Below, piece after piece: positions 18,014 through 27,391 of a DNA stretch of 64,000 nt. The stretch covers positions 266,295 to 330,294 of the forward strand of contig NZ_AQHR01000088.1 of the NCBI RefSeq assembly GCF_000390185.1, written 5' to 3'. The notes under the pieces are model-generated. The model was not told the origin of the DNA. It did no database searches and worked only from the letters and a program-made list of their open reading frames with translations. The position numbers and the translations under genes were made by a program. Source of the DNA: Lunatimonas lonarensis. GTDB lineage: Bacteria > Bacteroidota > Bacteroidia > Cytophagales > Cyclobacteriaceae. Positions within the stretch are counted from its first letter, which is position 1. Each line of letters begins with the position of its first letter.

Positions 18014-18874
18014 TCAGCCCAGTTCCGGACCACATACGGCAAATACCCTTGTCGGATCCCCTGGATACGGATTACCCTTCAGGAACATGCGAAACAATTC
18101 ACGCTGAACCTGAAAGCCACAAGATTCAAGCCAAGAGACCCAAGCCTGCTTTTCTTTAGGCACATCGATGACCAGCCAACCTCCTGTAAATCCATTAAGT
18201 GCAAAGGCCAGCAATGCCTTCGCCTCGGCATCCGTTTGGGCCACGATTGTCCCCAAATGCAAGTAGCGGGTTCCCTGACGTGCGAAAAGGTACCCTTGGG
18301 CTCCCTGTTCTGATTTTATCCGACAAGCCAATCCGGGCATGCTTCGAAAGGCATGTTGTACCACCTGCCCACGATCTGCTCCAAAAACCCTCCTATCCAA
18401 AGGGTAAATCTGGACCATTTCTTCCTCTGTGAGAACACCTACACTGTTTACCAACACGTTGGAAAAAGAAGGGGATTGGGGGTCGTAGGCCACCATTCGC
18501 AACAAGGTATATTCCTCCTCAAACCCAAGTTGACGATACACAGGAAATCCGGCCGGAGTCGCATCCAACTTAATAGACGCTACCCTATTCAGCGATTGGA
18601 TCACAGCCTTCATCAGCATTTTACTGATGCCCCGACCTCTGTGGGATCGATTTACAAGCATCATACCAATCCATGCGACCCTGTCTGCATAGTTTATGCC
18701 CACCACCGTGCCGACCACCTTGTCATCCTCCACCGCTACCAAACAGCTGTCAGGTGCCATGCCAAGAAATAAATTCCAATCCTCCCGGGTTTGGTTCCAC
18801 CCCTCGGCATCCTTGAGTGCCATGGCGGCATCCAGGTCATCGGCAGTCATCAGGCGAATGGTGGTGGTTGGCAT
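18014..18874 (-). CDS. GNAT family N-acetyltransferase with two GNAT-like halves
   Basis: This 286-residue protein has an N-terminal GNAT domain (about residues 1-140). The acetyl-CoA loop is visible in MMLVNRSHRGRGISKMLMKA, a good match to the R/Q-x-x-G-x-G/A motif. The second half (about 145-280) resembles the Acetyltransf_18 domain, with less conserved motifs. Tandem proteins of this plan are common in bacteria and usually modify small molecules; the substrate is unknown. ATG at 18874 opens the frame with the conserved TIRLMTADDLDAAMALKDAE start. Confidence 0.85.
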   Translation of the reverse strand: MPTTTIRLMTADDLDAAMALKDAEGWNQTREDWNLFLGMAPDSCLVAVEDDKVVGTVVGINYADRVAWIGMMLVNRSHRGRGISKMLMKAVIQSLNRVASIKLDATPAGFPVYRQLGFEEEYTLLRMVAYDPQSPSFSNVLVNSVGVLTEEEMVQIYPLDRRVFGADRGQVVQHAFRSMPGLACRIKSEQGAQGYLFARQGTRYLHLGTIVAQTDAEAKALLAFALNGFTGGWLVIDVPKEKQAWVSWLESCGFQVQRELFRMFLKGNPYPGDPTRVFAVCGPELG

Positions 18875-18984
18875 GGGTTCGATGTAAGAGCTAGTCGTGA
18901 GTTTGATCCGAAACTAGGAAAAGCAACACAATATTCAAAAATTCAGGAGGGATTATATCGTACTGCTCTAGGACCCGAATCTTA

Positions 18985-19782
18985 CTATTCAATATCCCGA
19001 CTTGTTGATTCTGCAATATCCAGCCGGTATATACGGAATAAATCTTCCTCAATATCTGGATTTTCCACCCCAATGGCAAACAATTCCCCCTCACGAACAC
19101 CTATATTATTGGCTTGAAAAACCTCGGGGACAAAATCACCCAAAGTGTTACCCTCCAGGTCACCTATCCATACACGTCGCTTATATTTTTCGTCCATGCG
19201 CTCCCTCAATGCAATGCGCTCCTCAACACCCATATTCTCCTGAAATGCGCTTAAATCCGCAGGACTATACCCCGGGAAATACGCTATTAGGAGAAATTCT
19301 TTAAAACGGACGATACTTTCAATTTTTCCGCCCAATAAAAAAAATCCAATATCGGTTCCTACCTTGGCATTTTCACCACCTTGGAAGTAATGATAGTCCT
19401 TTAGCGAGGGTTTAAACTGAGAAATCAGCTCATGCGGTGGATCAACATCATATAAATAAATCACAGGTTCAATCCCGAAGGCAACATAAATGAATCCGTC
19501 TGAAATACAGAAAGCAGGCAACCATGATCCAAAGGGAAAGTAATTGCCGTTTTTAAACAAGCTCCCATTTGGGAAGTTGGCAAAAGCCTCCTTTTTTCCA
19601 GTTGATGGATCAAGCCACTTAAGTAAGTGCATTGCTGCGTAGCTTGCAGGCCCCTCGTTTTCTCTAGTCCGTGACCCTTGGTCGAAATACAACAAGCGGT
19701 CGCCATGTTTGGCAAAACTTTTACCAAAAACCCGTTGGGCAAAAACGTGGGGCTCCATATTGTTTTCTTTTGTTGAACTCAC
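18985..19782 (-). pseudogene. C-terminal part of an interrupted propeller-type lipoprotein
   Basis: This 265-residue frame continues, in the same reading frame, the lipoprotein fragment at 19798-20157 after two consecutive TAA codons. It has beta-propeller character (repeats such as FLLIAYFPG, RVWIGDLEGNTLGDF, DLFRIYRLDI) like the 6-bladed TolB-type lipoproteins (DUF4221 or BF3164 type) of Bacteroidota. It has no signal sequence of its own. A GTG at 19782 with AGGA eight bases upstream could in principle restart translation, giving a cytoplasmic fragment. I read it as the rear of a broken gene of about 390 codons; two separate genes remain possible. Confidence 0.6.
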
Positions 19783-19797
19783 GAGCTTTCCTGATAA

Positions 19798-20157
19798 TTA
19801 ATAGGTATTAAAACCTACGAACCCATACGCTAAGAAATGATGGTTGTCCACGAAGGTCAACGGTGCCATCAGTACCCCATATCTGTCTGGCACATCTCCA
19901 AACTTGGAATAGGAATGCAATGTATTACCCTCAAAATCTACTACATAAATTTCTTCCCCCAAATCCCTTTGATCCATAAAGAGGATACGACGTGCTCTGG
20001 GATGTATGTCGTTAACGACTGGTTTGCCAATAAAGGGAATTTCTATGCTATCAACGGCGACCAAAATCAAATCTGAAGATAATTCTGTCTCAACCTCCCG
20101 GTCGCTAGGCTTGGTGCACGCTACTGTCAGAAAAATAGATAACCATATGAATTTCAT
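19798..20157 (-). pseudogene. N-terminal part of an interrupted propeller-type lipoprotein
   Basis: This 119-residue frame starts with a lipoprotein signal peptide (MKFIWLSIFLTVAC, lipid-modified Cys14) and one or two propeller blades (ILFMDQRDLGEEIYVVDFEG), then stops abruptly at TAA-TAA in the middle of what looks like a blade (LAYGFVGFNTY). The next codons continue open in the same frame into the 265-residue part. Expected full-length relatives are about 370-390 residues. The simplest reading is a nonsense-interrupted gene; the product as it stands would be a truncated lipoprotein. Confidence 0.6.
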
Positions 20158-20200
20158 ACCCTAATATACACCTAATTTTTTAATTAAAAAGGAAATAAAA

Positions 20201-20236
20201 CAAAAAACCTCCCCCAAACAAATGCCTGGAGGAGGA
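20201..20236 (-). terminator. Intrinsic terminator after dnaN
   Basis: Read on the minus strand, CCTCCTCC (20235-20228) pairs with GGGGGAGG (20215-20208) with one G-U pair, and TTTTTTG follows. It lies 40-70 bases beyond the dnaN stop codon. Confidence 0.7.
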
Positions 20237-20274
20237 AAAAAGGGTTGTAGACGTTCTGCCGGATAAAGAAAATC

Positions 20275-21399
20275 TTACACGTAGTTGCTGAGCATCACCG
20301 GCATCACCAACATAAGGATATCTTCATTGTCTTTCATATCCGATGGGGTAATAAGTCCCGCCCGGTTTGGTGCGCTAAACTTCAAGGTGATCTCCCTGGA
20401 GTTGATGTTGTTAAGCATCTCGACCAAAAACTTGGCATTGAAGCCGATCTCAATATCTTCCCCATCATGCACACAGCTTAGTCGCTCGTTGGCCTCGTTT
20501 GAAAAATCCAGATCTTCCGCCGAAATCTGCAGTTCACTTCCGGTCAACTTAAGCCTAACCTGATGGGTCGTCTTGTTGGCATAGATGGCAATCCGACGAA
20601 GCGAACCCAGAAAATCCAACCGATCAATGGTCATATTGTTGTTGTTGTCCAAAGGGATGACGTTTTCGTAATCGGGAAAGCGCTCGTCGATGAGCCTACA
20701 GATCATCTTGATGCTGTTGAATTTGAAATACGCGTTGGAGGCATTAAACTCCACACTCACGGGTACGTTGTCGGAGGGCAAGGTTGCCTTTAACAGGTTA
20801 AGTGCCTTTCTCGGTATAATGATACTTGCAGGGTCACTTGACACGATATCTACCCGCCGGTAGCGGATCAATCGATGGCCGTCTGTTGCCACAAAGGTGG
20901 TATTTGTGTCACTTAGGTTGACGTACACCCCCGTCATCGCCGGCCTAAGTTCGTCGCCACTGGTTGCAAAAATGGTATTGTTTATTGCACTGCTCAGGAC
21001 TTCCGTAGACATATCGACGGAAGTGGCGTTGTTTACCACCGGTATTTTCGGAAAGTCGGTGGCATTTTCGCCTGCCAACTTATACCGGCCATTGTCCGAA
21101 CTGATCTCTATGCTATAGGTTTCCTTGTCTATGCTGAAAGTAACGGGTTGTTCCGGAAGGTTCTTGAGGGTTTCGATCAGAATCTTTGCAGGCACTGCAA
21201 TGTTTCCATCCTCTTTTGCCTCCACATCTATCTCCGTAATCATGGAGGTCTGCAGGTCAGAAGCCGTAACGGTAAGCTTGCTGTCCTTTATCTCAAAAAG
21301 AAAATTCTCAAGTATAGGCACTACCGGGTTCGTAGTGACCACACCGTTAATGGACGAAAGATGCTTTAAAAGCGAAGAAGAAGAAACAATGAATTTCAT
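20275..21399 (-). CDS. dnaN: DNA polymerase III subunit beta (sliding clamp)
   Basis: This 374-residue protein is the ring-shaped processivity clamp that holds polymerase III on DNA. It shows the three repeated clamp domains, with recognisable segments MKFIVSSSSLLKHLSSINGV at the start, GRYKLAGENATDFPKIP near residue 105, ATDGHRLIRYR near 173 and the C-terminal LMLVMPVMLSNYV. Length is normal. It is a single gene with its own terminator; dnaA is not adjacent, which is usual in this phylum. The 229-base region upstream holds no gene. Confidence 0.97.
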   Translation of the reverse strand: MKFIVSSSSLLKHLSSINGVVTTNPVVPILENFLFEIKDSKLTVTASDLQTSMITEIDVEAKEDGNIAVPAKILIETLKNLPEQPVTFSIDKETYSIEISSDNGRYKLAGENATDFPKIPVVNNATSVDMSTEVLSSAINNTIFATSGDELRPAMTGVYVNLSDTNTTFVATDGHRLIRYRRVDIVSSDPASIIIPRKALNLLKATLPSDNVPVSVEFNASNAYFKFNSIKMICRLIDERFPDYENVIPLDNNNNMTIDRLDFLGSLRRIAIYANKTTHQVRLKLTGSELQISAEDLDFSNEANERLSCVHDGEDIEIGFNAKFLVEMLNNINSREITLKFSAPNRAGLITPSDMKDNEDILMLVMPVMLSNYV

Positions 21400-21628
21400 T
21401 TGATCTTGATTTATATTTATGGCCTTATTCGACCGTTTGTACTGGGCTACTCGCTGAATTTAGGCTGCCAAAATAAAGGAATCGCTGCAAATTATCCATC
21501 GCTATCCCTGCATTTTTTTTACCTCCTTTTATAACAGGGTAAAAATAGAAATAAAATCACAAATGCCCTTGTGTATGGGGGTATTCCTGTGAAAGTTTTT
21601 GAAAAAACAGGAAATGCCGTACATGTCG

Positions 21629-23311
21629 TTAGGCGGATTCATACCTGCTCCTCCTCAGCAATTGCCTGACAAACCCGACGATCAGGATAAGAGCTACCGG
21701 TACGAGCAAATTAAGCAGTTGCCAAAAGGTTTGTTGACTTTTAACCTTGGCCCTGTTTAAGGGCCTAATCTGAAACTGCTTGGTACGGGAAGCGATTATC
21801 CCCTCAGGGTCGGACAAGTAATGCAGTGCATGCTGCAAAAATGCTTTATTTGCCAAGGAAGACTCTCCGATAGGATCCTCCCCTAGAGCAAGAGGATCAC
21901 CGGAAACAGGATTCAGCATGCTTTTTACAAAACCGCCGTCACCTACCACCAGTACCTTGCCGGTATTGCCGGAATCCCGAAAGGCGGATTCATCAACTCC
22001 CTCGGGAAGAAAGCGATTCTTGAAATAGGACGTAAAGGAACCCTCCAGCAAATAGACCAATGGCAACCGCGAGAGTCCAAAGGACTCCACATCCGGCTCA
22101 CGGGTCATGTCTTCAAATGCCACCCTTACCGGAGCCTGAAGTTTACGGCTATAGTCAGAGGAAAACACCAGGGGTATTTTCCGTACCCCATCCGCTTTTA
22201 CGGTATCTAGGCTACTGACAAACCTAAATTGTACCTGATCCAACCCCTTGGTGATGGGGTGGTTGGCCATTCGACCGGCCATTACGTAAAATGGCCAGGG
22301 CAGAGGTACTATCTGGGCCTGATCACCAAATTCTCCGGCCACTACGGGATGGTAACCAAAATTGAGATCCTGCACCAAATCCCGGTTAATTCGAATGCCA
22401 TACCGAAATAGCAAATCATCCAACCCAGTGTCAAAGGGCATAGCTACGGTTCCATCCCCTCCTGCATACTCCAGATCAACCGCCATTTGGTCTATAAAAA
22501 AGAGGAGGTTTCCACCATACATCAAGTATTGGTCTAGGAGAAATTTCTCCCGTTCGTCAAAGGGCTTCCTAGGGCCTGCTACGATCAAAGCCTCAAAGTC
22601 CAGCAAGTCTTCCACCTTACCGGCCTGCTCCAAGGGTACCTTATATACTTCAAAATCATCGTTCAGCGCCTCCACTAACCCGTACCCATCGTCGAGATCC
22701 ATCTCGCCATGCCCCATAATCAAACCAACTGATCGCTGGTATTTGGCCACCAACCGTTTTATCGCCTGGCCCATTTCAAACTCCAGATTTTCAATGGAGT
22801 GATTTAGTATCTCTTCCGGAGACATGCCACGCTCCCCTTTCAGCAACAGGGCACCCACCTCGTATTCTTCATTTCGCACTACCACTCCCGGAAATATCAG
22901 CCGGGAAGTCTGCCCACCTTGCTGGGAGGCAAAAAGATTGGTAGGTGTGATACCATATTCGGCCAGTGTCAAGATATACTCCTGTTGTATATCAGCGGGT
23001 AAGTCTAGCGGATTCTGATAATAGAAACGGATAGGTACGTTACTGAACGCATCGAAGATGCGGAGGGCCTCTTCAATCGACTTCTGAAATCTCCGCATGC
23101 CACCGGGCAGGTCACCTGTCAGCAAAATCTCCACCTCCAACGCTTCGTCCAAATTGGCCAGAATGTCACGCGTGGCGCTGCTCACAGAAAAACGCCTCTC
23201 CTCCGTCAAATCCCACCGAAAGGACACCGTTTGGTTCAGGGCATAAACAAAAAGCCAAGTAGAGGCTATCATCAAGCCCGATCGGGCAAAAATCGGTATC
23301 TTCCGGATCAT
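21629..23311 (-). CDS. gldG: Gliding motility-associated ABC transporter substrate-binding protein GldG
   Basis: This 560-residue protein is the auxiliary subunit of the GldAFG transporter. A membrane helix at residues 10-28 anchors the N-terminus; the long periplasmic region contains the ABC-type uncharacterised-transport domain with DLTEERRFSVSSATRDIL (35-52) and VGLIMGHGEMDLDDGYGLVE; a second helix lies at about 532-550 (LLNLLVPVALILIVGFV), then a basic tail. This matches GldG of Flavobacterium johnsoniae in layout. The start overlaps the gldF stop by four bases. The exact role of the transporter in gliding is not settled in the literature. Confidence 0.9.
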   Translation of the reverse strand: MIRKIPIFARSGLMIASTWLFVYALNQTVSFRWDLTEERRFSVSSATRDILANLDEALEVEILLTGDLPGGMRRFQKSIEEALRIFDAFSNVPIRFYYQNPLDLPADIQQEYILTLAEYGITPTNLFASQQGGQTSRLIFPGVVVRNEEYEVGALLLKGERGMSPEEILNHSIENLEFEMGQAIKRLVAKYQRSVGLIMGHGEMDLDDGYGLVEALNDDFEVYKVPLEQAGKVEDLLDFEALIVAGPRKPFDEREKFLLDQYLMYGGNLLFFIDQMAVDLEYAGGDGTVAMPFDTGLDDLLFRYGIRINRDLVQDLNFGYHPVVAGEFGDQAQIVPLPWPFYVMAGRMANHPITKGLDQVQFRFVSSLDTVKADGVRKIPLVFSSDYSRKLQAPVRVAFEDMTREPDVESFGLSRLPLVYLLEGSFTSYFKNRFLPEGVDESAFRDSGNTGKVLVVGDGGFVKSMLNPVSGDPLALGEDPIGESSLANKAFLQHALHYLSDPEGIIASRTKQFQIRPLNRAKVKSQQTFWQLLNLLVPVALILIVGFVRQLLRRSRYESA

Positions 23312-24027
23312 CTTTTCTCGACCACCCCCCAGGTCAGTGCCAAAAACGTGACAATTAGCCCAACAAAGTAATATAGATTATTGGAAACCACGACACCCCT
23401 GCTCATGCGCTCGTAATGATATGCAATGGATACCTCCTCCCAAAAAAGCTCCCAAGAACCTCCCCCAAAGGTAGCCAACGAGGAAAATCCCACATAGAGC
23501 AGAAAACTTACGAACACACCAACGACAAAGGCTACAATTTGGTTGTCGGTCAGGGAGGAACTGAACACGCCCACGGCTGCAAAGGAAGCACTTACCATCA
23601 GTAGGCCCAAATAGGAACCGAAAAATGCTGCTGAATCGATATTACCTGGCGGCTCGCCCAATTGGTACACACTATAGTAGTAAAGCAAGGTGGGGAGCAA
23701 AGCCAATACAACCAATACCAACGCAGCCAAGTACTTGGCCAGTACAATCTGAAACCCGCTAATTGGAGAAGTTACCAAGAGTTCCCAGGTGCCGGTCTTC
23801 TTTTCCTCCGCTATCAGTCTCATCGTGATGGCCGGAATGAGAAAAACCATCACCATGGGGGTGTAGGCGAACAACGACTCCAATTCGGCATAGCCGTATT
23901 CCAGCACACTGGTTCCGGGAAATACCCAAACGATCAATCCAAGGGATACCAAAAAAACGATCAACACGATGTATCCGCTCAAATTGTTAAAAAAGGTGTT
24001 TACTTCTTTCCAAATAAGGCTTTGCAT
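23308..24027 (-). CDS. gldF: Gliding motility-associated ABC transporter permease GldF
   Basis: This 239-residue inner-membrane permease has six predicted helices and the ABC-2 type segment MRLIAEEKKTGTWELLVTSP at about residues 64-83, which is characteristic of GldF and of NosY-like permeases. It partners GldA and GldG. Its stop overlaps the gldG start by four bases (ATGA), showing translational coupling. The gldA gene is 113 bases upstream on the same strand. Confidence 0.92.
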   Translation of the reverse strand: MQSLIWKEVNTFFNNLSGYIVLIVFLVSLGLIVWVFPGTSVLEYGYAELESLFAYTPMVMVFLIPAITMRLIAEEKKTGTWELLVTSPISGFQIVLAKYLAALVLVVLALLPTLLYYYSVYQLGEPPGNIDSAAFFGSYLGLLMVSASFAAVGVFSSSLTDNQIVAFVVGVFVSFLLYVGFSSLATFGGGSWELFWEEVSIAYHYERMSRGVVVSNNLYYFVGLIVTFLALTWGVVEKR

Positions 24028-24140
24028 CTACTTTTCTATATCTAGTTTCTTGGATACCTACGTGTATTGGTCTACTGTTTTTCAACTTGCTTCATTCCGT
24101 CCAAGAGCTTCGTCGTACCAACCTTCCGTCTCTAGGGTTC

Positions 24141-25055
24141 TTACCGGCTTTGGGTAAGTTGGTGGAAAATAGCCTCCAGGTTTTTGGACTGATGTTTCAT
24201 TTCCACAAGGGATAAATTCTTCTCGGCCAGCAGTGTCATCACCTGTTTCCGTAGCACCGGAATAGGCTCGGATGACAATAGAAGAAATCGATTGGGCGCC
24301 AATTCGCGGATGGTTCGGACGGGAAACCGCTCAAACCAACCCAGCTCCAAAGGCTCTTCCGTTTCCAATATTAGCCCATCAGATTGCCCGGAAACCGTCA
24401 GGTTTTGTAGCAGGTCTTGGGCTACTACCTTACCTCGGTGGATGATGACCACTTTTTCACAGATCGCCTCCACTTCCTGCATGATATGGGTACTGATTAT
24501 CAGCGTTTTTTGTTCACTGATCTCTCGGATTAGCCCTCTGATCTCTACCAGTTGATTGGGATCCAAACCAGTCGTCGGTTCATCTAAAATGATGATTTCG
24601 GGATCATGAATCAATGCCTTTGCCAGCCCTACGCGCTGCCTGTACCCCTTGGACAACTGACCAATACGCTTCGATTTCTCGGGCATCAATCCGCAGCGTT
24701 CCATGACGTGACGGATTCGCACTTCGATTTTTTTTTTATCAATTGCATATAGGCTACCGACAAAATGCAGAAACTCCGAAATATACATATCCGGATACAG
24801 CGGGTTATGTTCAGGAAGGTAGCCAAGCATACGGCTGACTACCTTGGGGTGCTTGCCAACGGAAACTCCCTTTATCAATACGTCTCCGGAGTCAGCGGCT
24901 AGATAGCCGGTAGCAATCTTCATGGTGGTAGATTTCCCCGCACCGTTAGGCCCCAAAAAACCTAGAATTTGGCCTGGTTTGGCCTGAAAGGTCACCTCAT
25001 CCAATGCTTTTTGGGCTCCGTACGACTTGGATAGCTGATTGACTTCTATTGACAT
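24141..25055 (-). CDS. gldA: Gliding motility-associated ABC transporter ATP-binding subunit GldA
   Basis: This 304-residue ATPase powers the GldFG membrane complex. Walker A is GPNGAGKST at about residues 34-42, the signature is LSKGYRQRVGLAKAL, Walker B is EIIILDEPTTGLDP, and the switch histidine is in LIISTHIM. The C-terminal 80 residues are the GldA-specific extension of DrrA-like proteins. The order gldA-gldF-gldG on one strand is common in Cytophagales; in Flavobacterium johnsoniae gldA is elsewhere. Start at 25055 (MSIEVNQLSKSYGAQKALDE) is typical. Confidence 0.92.
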   Translation of the reverse strand: MSIEVNQLSKSYGAQKALDEVTFQAKPGQILGFLGPNGAGKSTTMKIATGYLAADSGDVLIKGVSVGKHPKVVSRMLGYLPEHNPLYPDMYISEFLHFVGSLYAIDKKKIEVRIRHVMERCGLMPEKSKRIGQLSKGYRQRVGLAKALIHDPEIIILDEPTTGLDPNQLVEIRGLIREISEQKTLIISTHIMQEVEAICEKVVIIHRGKVVAQDLLQNLTVSGQSDGLILETEEPLELGWFERFPVRTIRELAPNRFLLLSSEPIPVLRKQVMTLLAEKNLSLVEMKHQSKNLEAIFHQLTQSR

Positions 25056-25132
25056 CTGTTGGGTTACGGACTAAGACGCTAAAATTAATGATATCATTTT
25101 AAAAAACAGGGAAAAATGCTGGTGTAAAAAAG

Positions 25133-25173
25133 AAAAAGACCCTGCCGACAACCAGGTCGGGCAAGGTCTTTTT
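25133..25173 (-). terminator. Intrinsic terminator after pgk
   Basis: AAAAAGACC (25133-25141) pairs with GGTCTTTTT (25165-25173), and the inner bases extend the stem with GCC-GAC against GTC-GGG. On the minus strand the stem is followed by TTTTTCTTTTTT. It is 20-60 bases past the pgk stop and just ahead of the gldA transcript. Confidence 0.85.
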
Positions 25174-25193
25174 CATCCAATTTATCGGGAAAA

Positions 25194-26393
25194 TCAGGGC
25201 TCCAGTGCCTTAACACCCGGCAATTCCCTGCCTTCCATTAGCTCCAACAAGGCACCTCCGCCGGTAGACACGTAAGAAACCTTGTCGCCATACCCGAATA
25301 TATTCACCGCGGCCGCGGAGTCTCCTCCACCTATTAACGAAAAAGCCCCGTTTTGTGTTGATTCCGCGATGGCTTCGGCAACCGCTTTGGTTCCTGCCTG
25401 AAAACTGCTCATTTCGAATACCCCCATAGGGCCATTCCAAAGAATAGTCTTGGAATTGCGAATGATCTCGGCGAAAGAAGCAGCAGTTTCCGGTCCAATG
25501 TCCAATCCCATCCACCCGTCGGGGATCTGTCCGCGTTGGGCCAAACCCTGCTCTGCATCGTTGGCAAAGGCTTTCGAAATCACCGTATCCGAAGGCAGCA
25601 CTAAATTAACCCCTCTTGATTTGGCTTTCTCCAACAACTCAAGTGCCAAGTCCATCTTGTCCGCTTCCAAAAGCGAGTCACCAATTGTACCTCCCAATGC
25701 TCTCGCAAAGGTATAGGACATTCCTCCTCCAATAATCAGGTTATCCACCTTCTCCAGCAGCCGTTCAATAATCAATATTTTGTCCGATATCTTGGCACCG
25801 CCCATAATGGCTGTGAAAGGCCGCTCCGCGCTGCTCATTACCTTGTCGGCATTTTCTAGCTCAGCTTGCATAAGATACCCTGCTGCCTTGTCGTTAAAAA
25901 AACGGGCAATTACCGCTGTGGAAGCATGTGCTCTGTGGGCTGTACCAAACGCATCGTTTACATAGATATCCCCCAACTTGGAAAGCTTCTCTGCAAAAGC
26001 CTCGTCACCCTTTTCTTCTTCTTTGTAAAAGCGTAGGTTTTCCAACAGCAAAACCTCTCCGGGATTCAATGCAGTAGCCAAATTGCTTACCTCGGTGCCA
26101 ATACAATCTGAAGCAACTTTTACGCTCACTCCAAGTGCCTTATTCAAATCAAGCACAATGTGTTTTAGCGAATACTTATCCTCAGGCCCACCCTTTGGTC
26201 TTCCCAGGTGGGACATCAAAATAGCGGAACCTCCGTCATTCAAAATCTTCTTTATCGTAGGCACGGCGGCCACGATACGGGTATCGTCCGTCACATTAAA
26301 ATTGCCATCCAAAGGAACATTGAAATCAACGCGGATGAGCGCCTTTTTCCCTTTGAAATCCACATTATCTACAGTCTTGATTCGTTTATTCAT
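25194..26393 (-). CDS. pgk: Phosphoglycerate kinase
   Basis: This 399-residue cytoplasmic glycolytic enzyme transfers phosphate from 1,3-bisphosphoglycerate to ADP. The N-terminal segment [14 protein letters not shown] is the PGK signature, followed by [16 protein letters not shown] (60-75) and [16 protein letters not shown]. The nucleotide side has [17 protein letters not shown] and the C-terminal GGGDSAAAV. Length and motif order are normal. It stands as a single gene with a clear terminator. Confidence 0.97.
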   Translation of the reverse strand: MNKRIKTVDNVDFKGKKALIRVDFNVPLDGNFNVTDDTRIVAAVPTIKKILNDGGSAILMSHLGRPKGGPEDKYSLKHIVLDLNKALGVSVKVASDCIGTEVSNLATALNPGEVLLLENLRFYKEEEKGDEAFAEKLSKLGDIYVNDAFGTAHRAHASTAVIARFFNDKAAGYLMQAELENADKVMSSAERPFTAIMGGAKISDKILIIERLLEKVDNLIIGGGMSYTFARALGGTIGDSLLEADKMDLALELLEKAKSRGVNLVLPSDTVISKAFANDAEQGLAQRGQIPDGWMGLDIGPETAASFAEIIRNSKTILWNGPMGVFEMSSFQAGTKAVAEAIAESTQNGAFSLIGGGDSAAAVNIFGYGDKVSYVSTGGGALLELMEGRELPGVKALEP

Positions 26394-26428
26394 AGGTAAA
26401 ATCGATTAGTTGCTCAAAAATAAACAAA

Positions 26429-27391
26429 TTACTTGGCAGCTGCCCGCCTAAGTCGGTCATTTATGGCTTTGCCTAGGTTTTTTTCCGGCAGCTCCTGCGC
26501 CAAAATTACGGAAACCCCGGCCTTATCCAAGAACCTCATCCCGGAAAAAAGATGGCGGGCAGCCTCTCCGAAATCACCCGAAGGACTGAGTATCACCTTT
26601 CTTTCCGGCGGTAAGTTTGGGTAATCTTTCGAAAAGGATAAAACGGCATAGTCCACACCCAACTGCTCATGGGCGGCAACCAACTCATCCAAATCTCCCA
26701 AGAGGACAGATGTTCCCGGAGCATAGTGGCTTTTGAGCATACCCGGAGATTTAGGGTTACTGCTGGACTGAGGCAGAATCAGTACTGGTCCGACCACCTG
26801 CTCAATCGCCGACACCGGAATCCCCCCCAATCGATATACGATCAACTGACCGTGCTCCAAACCCACAATGGTGCTTTCCAAACCCACTTCACAGTTGCCT
26901 CCATCCAATATGTAATCGATCTTGCTGCCTAATTGATCCTCCACGTGTGATGCCTGTGTCGGGCTGATGTATCCAAAGGGATTGGCACTGGGGGCTGCCA
27001 ACGGGAAATCAAGCGCTTGGAGTAAGGCACTGGTAACCGGATGGGCAGGTACACGAACGGCCACTGTTTCCAATCCGCTCGTTACCAAATCGGGTATGAT
27101 CGCCCGCTTGGGCAAAAGTAGCGTCAATGGCCCCGGCCAGAATACGTCGGCAAGCTTCTTAAGTTCATCCGGTATTTCGGCAGCATACGTCAATACTTGG
27201 CTGATATCAGCTACGTGCACGATCAAAGGATCAAAGCTAGGCCGGTTCTTTGTCTGAAAAATTTTAGTTACGGCCAGCGGATCCAGTGCATTTCCTGCCA
27301 GTCCATATACCGTTTCAGTAGGAACAGCAACCAGGTTGCCAGCCTGAAGTATCTCCGCCGCTCGTCGAATATCGCTTCCCAGTTCCGCCAT
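26429..27391 (-). CDS. L-threonylcarbamoyladenylate synthase (Sua5/TsaC family)
   Basis: This 320-residue protein makes threonylcarbamoyl-AMP from threonine, bicarbonate and ATP for the t6A37 modification of tRNA. The YrdC domain covers residues 1-190, with VAVPTETVYGLAGN (21-34) and the KxR-type KNRPSFDPLIVHV segment. The C-terminal Sua5 domain is at about 205-320 (SPGMLKSHYAPG is its hallmark). The frame is open to 27418, but the ATG at 27391 overlaps the upstream stop by one base (TAATG) and gives a normal N-terminus. It is the last gene of a run that includes a TPR lipoprotein. Confidence 0.9.
   Translation of the reverse strand: MAELGSDIRRAAEILQAGNLVAVPTETVYGLAGNALDPLAVTKIFQTKNRPSFDPLIVHVADISQVLTYAAEIPDELKKLADVFWPGPLTLLLPKRAIIPDLVTSGLETVAVRVPAHPVTSALLQALDFPLAAPSANPFGYISPTQASHVEDQLGSKIDYILDGGNCEVGLESTIVGLEHGQLIVYRLGGIPVSAIEQVVGPVLILPQSSSNPKSPGMLKSHYAPGTSVLLGDLDELVAAHEQLGVDYAVLSFSKDYPNLPPERKVILSPSGDFGEAARHLFSGMRFLDKAGVSVILAQELPEKNLGKAINDRLRRAAAK

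Noticed and set aside
21400..21628. Possible replication origin next to dnaN
   Set aside because: Only one weak DnaA-box-like sequence (TTATCCATC near 21494) is present, with no cluster and no dnaA gene.
23276..23290. Palindrome GCCCGATCGGGC
   Set aside because: It lies inside the coding sequence of gldG and needs no further explanation.
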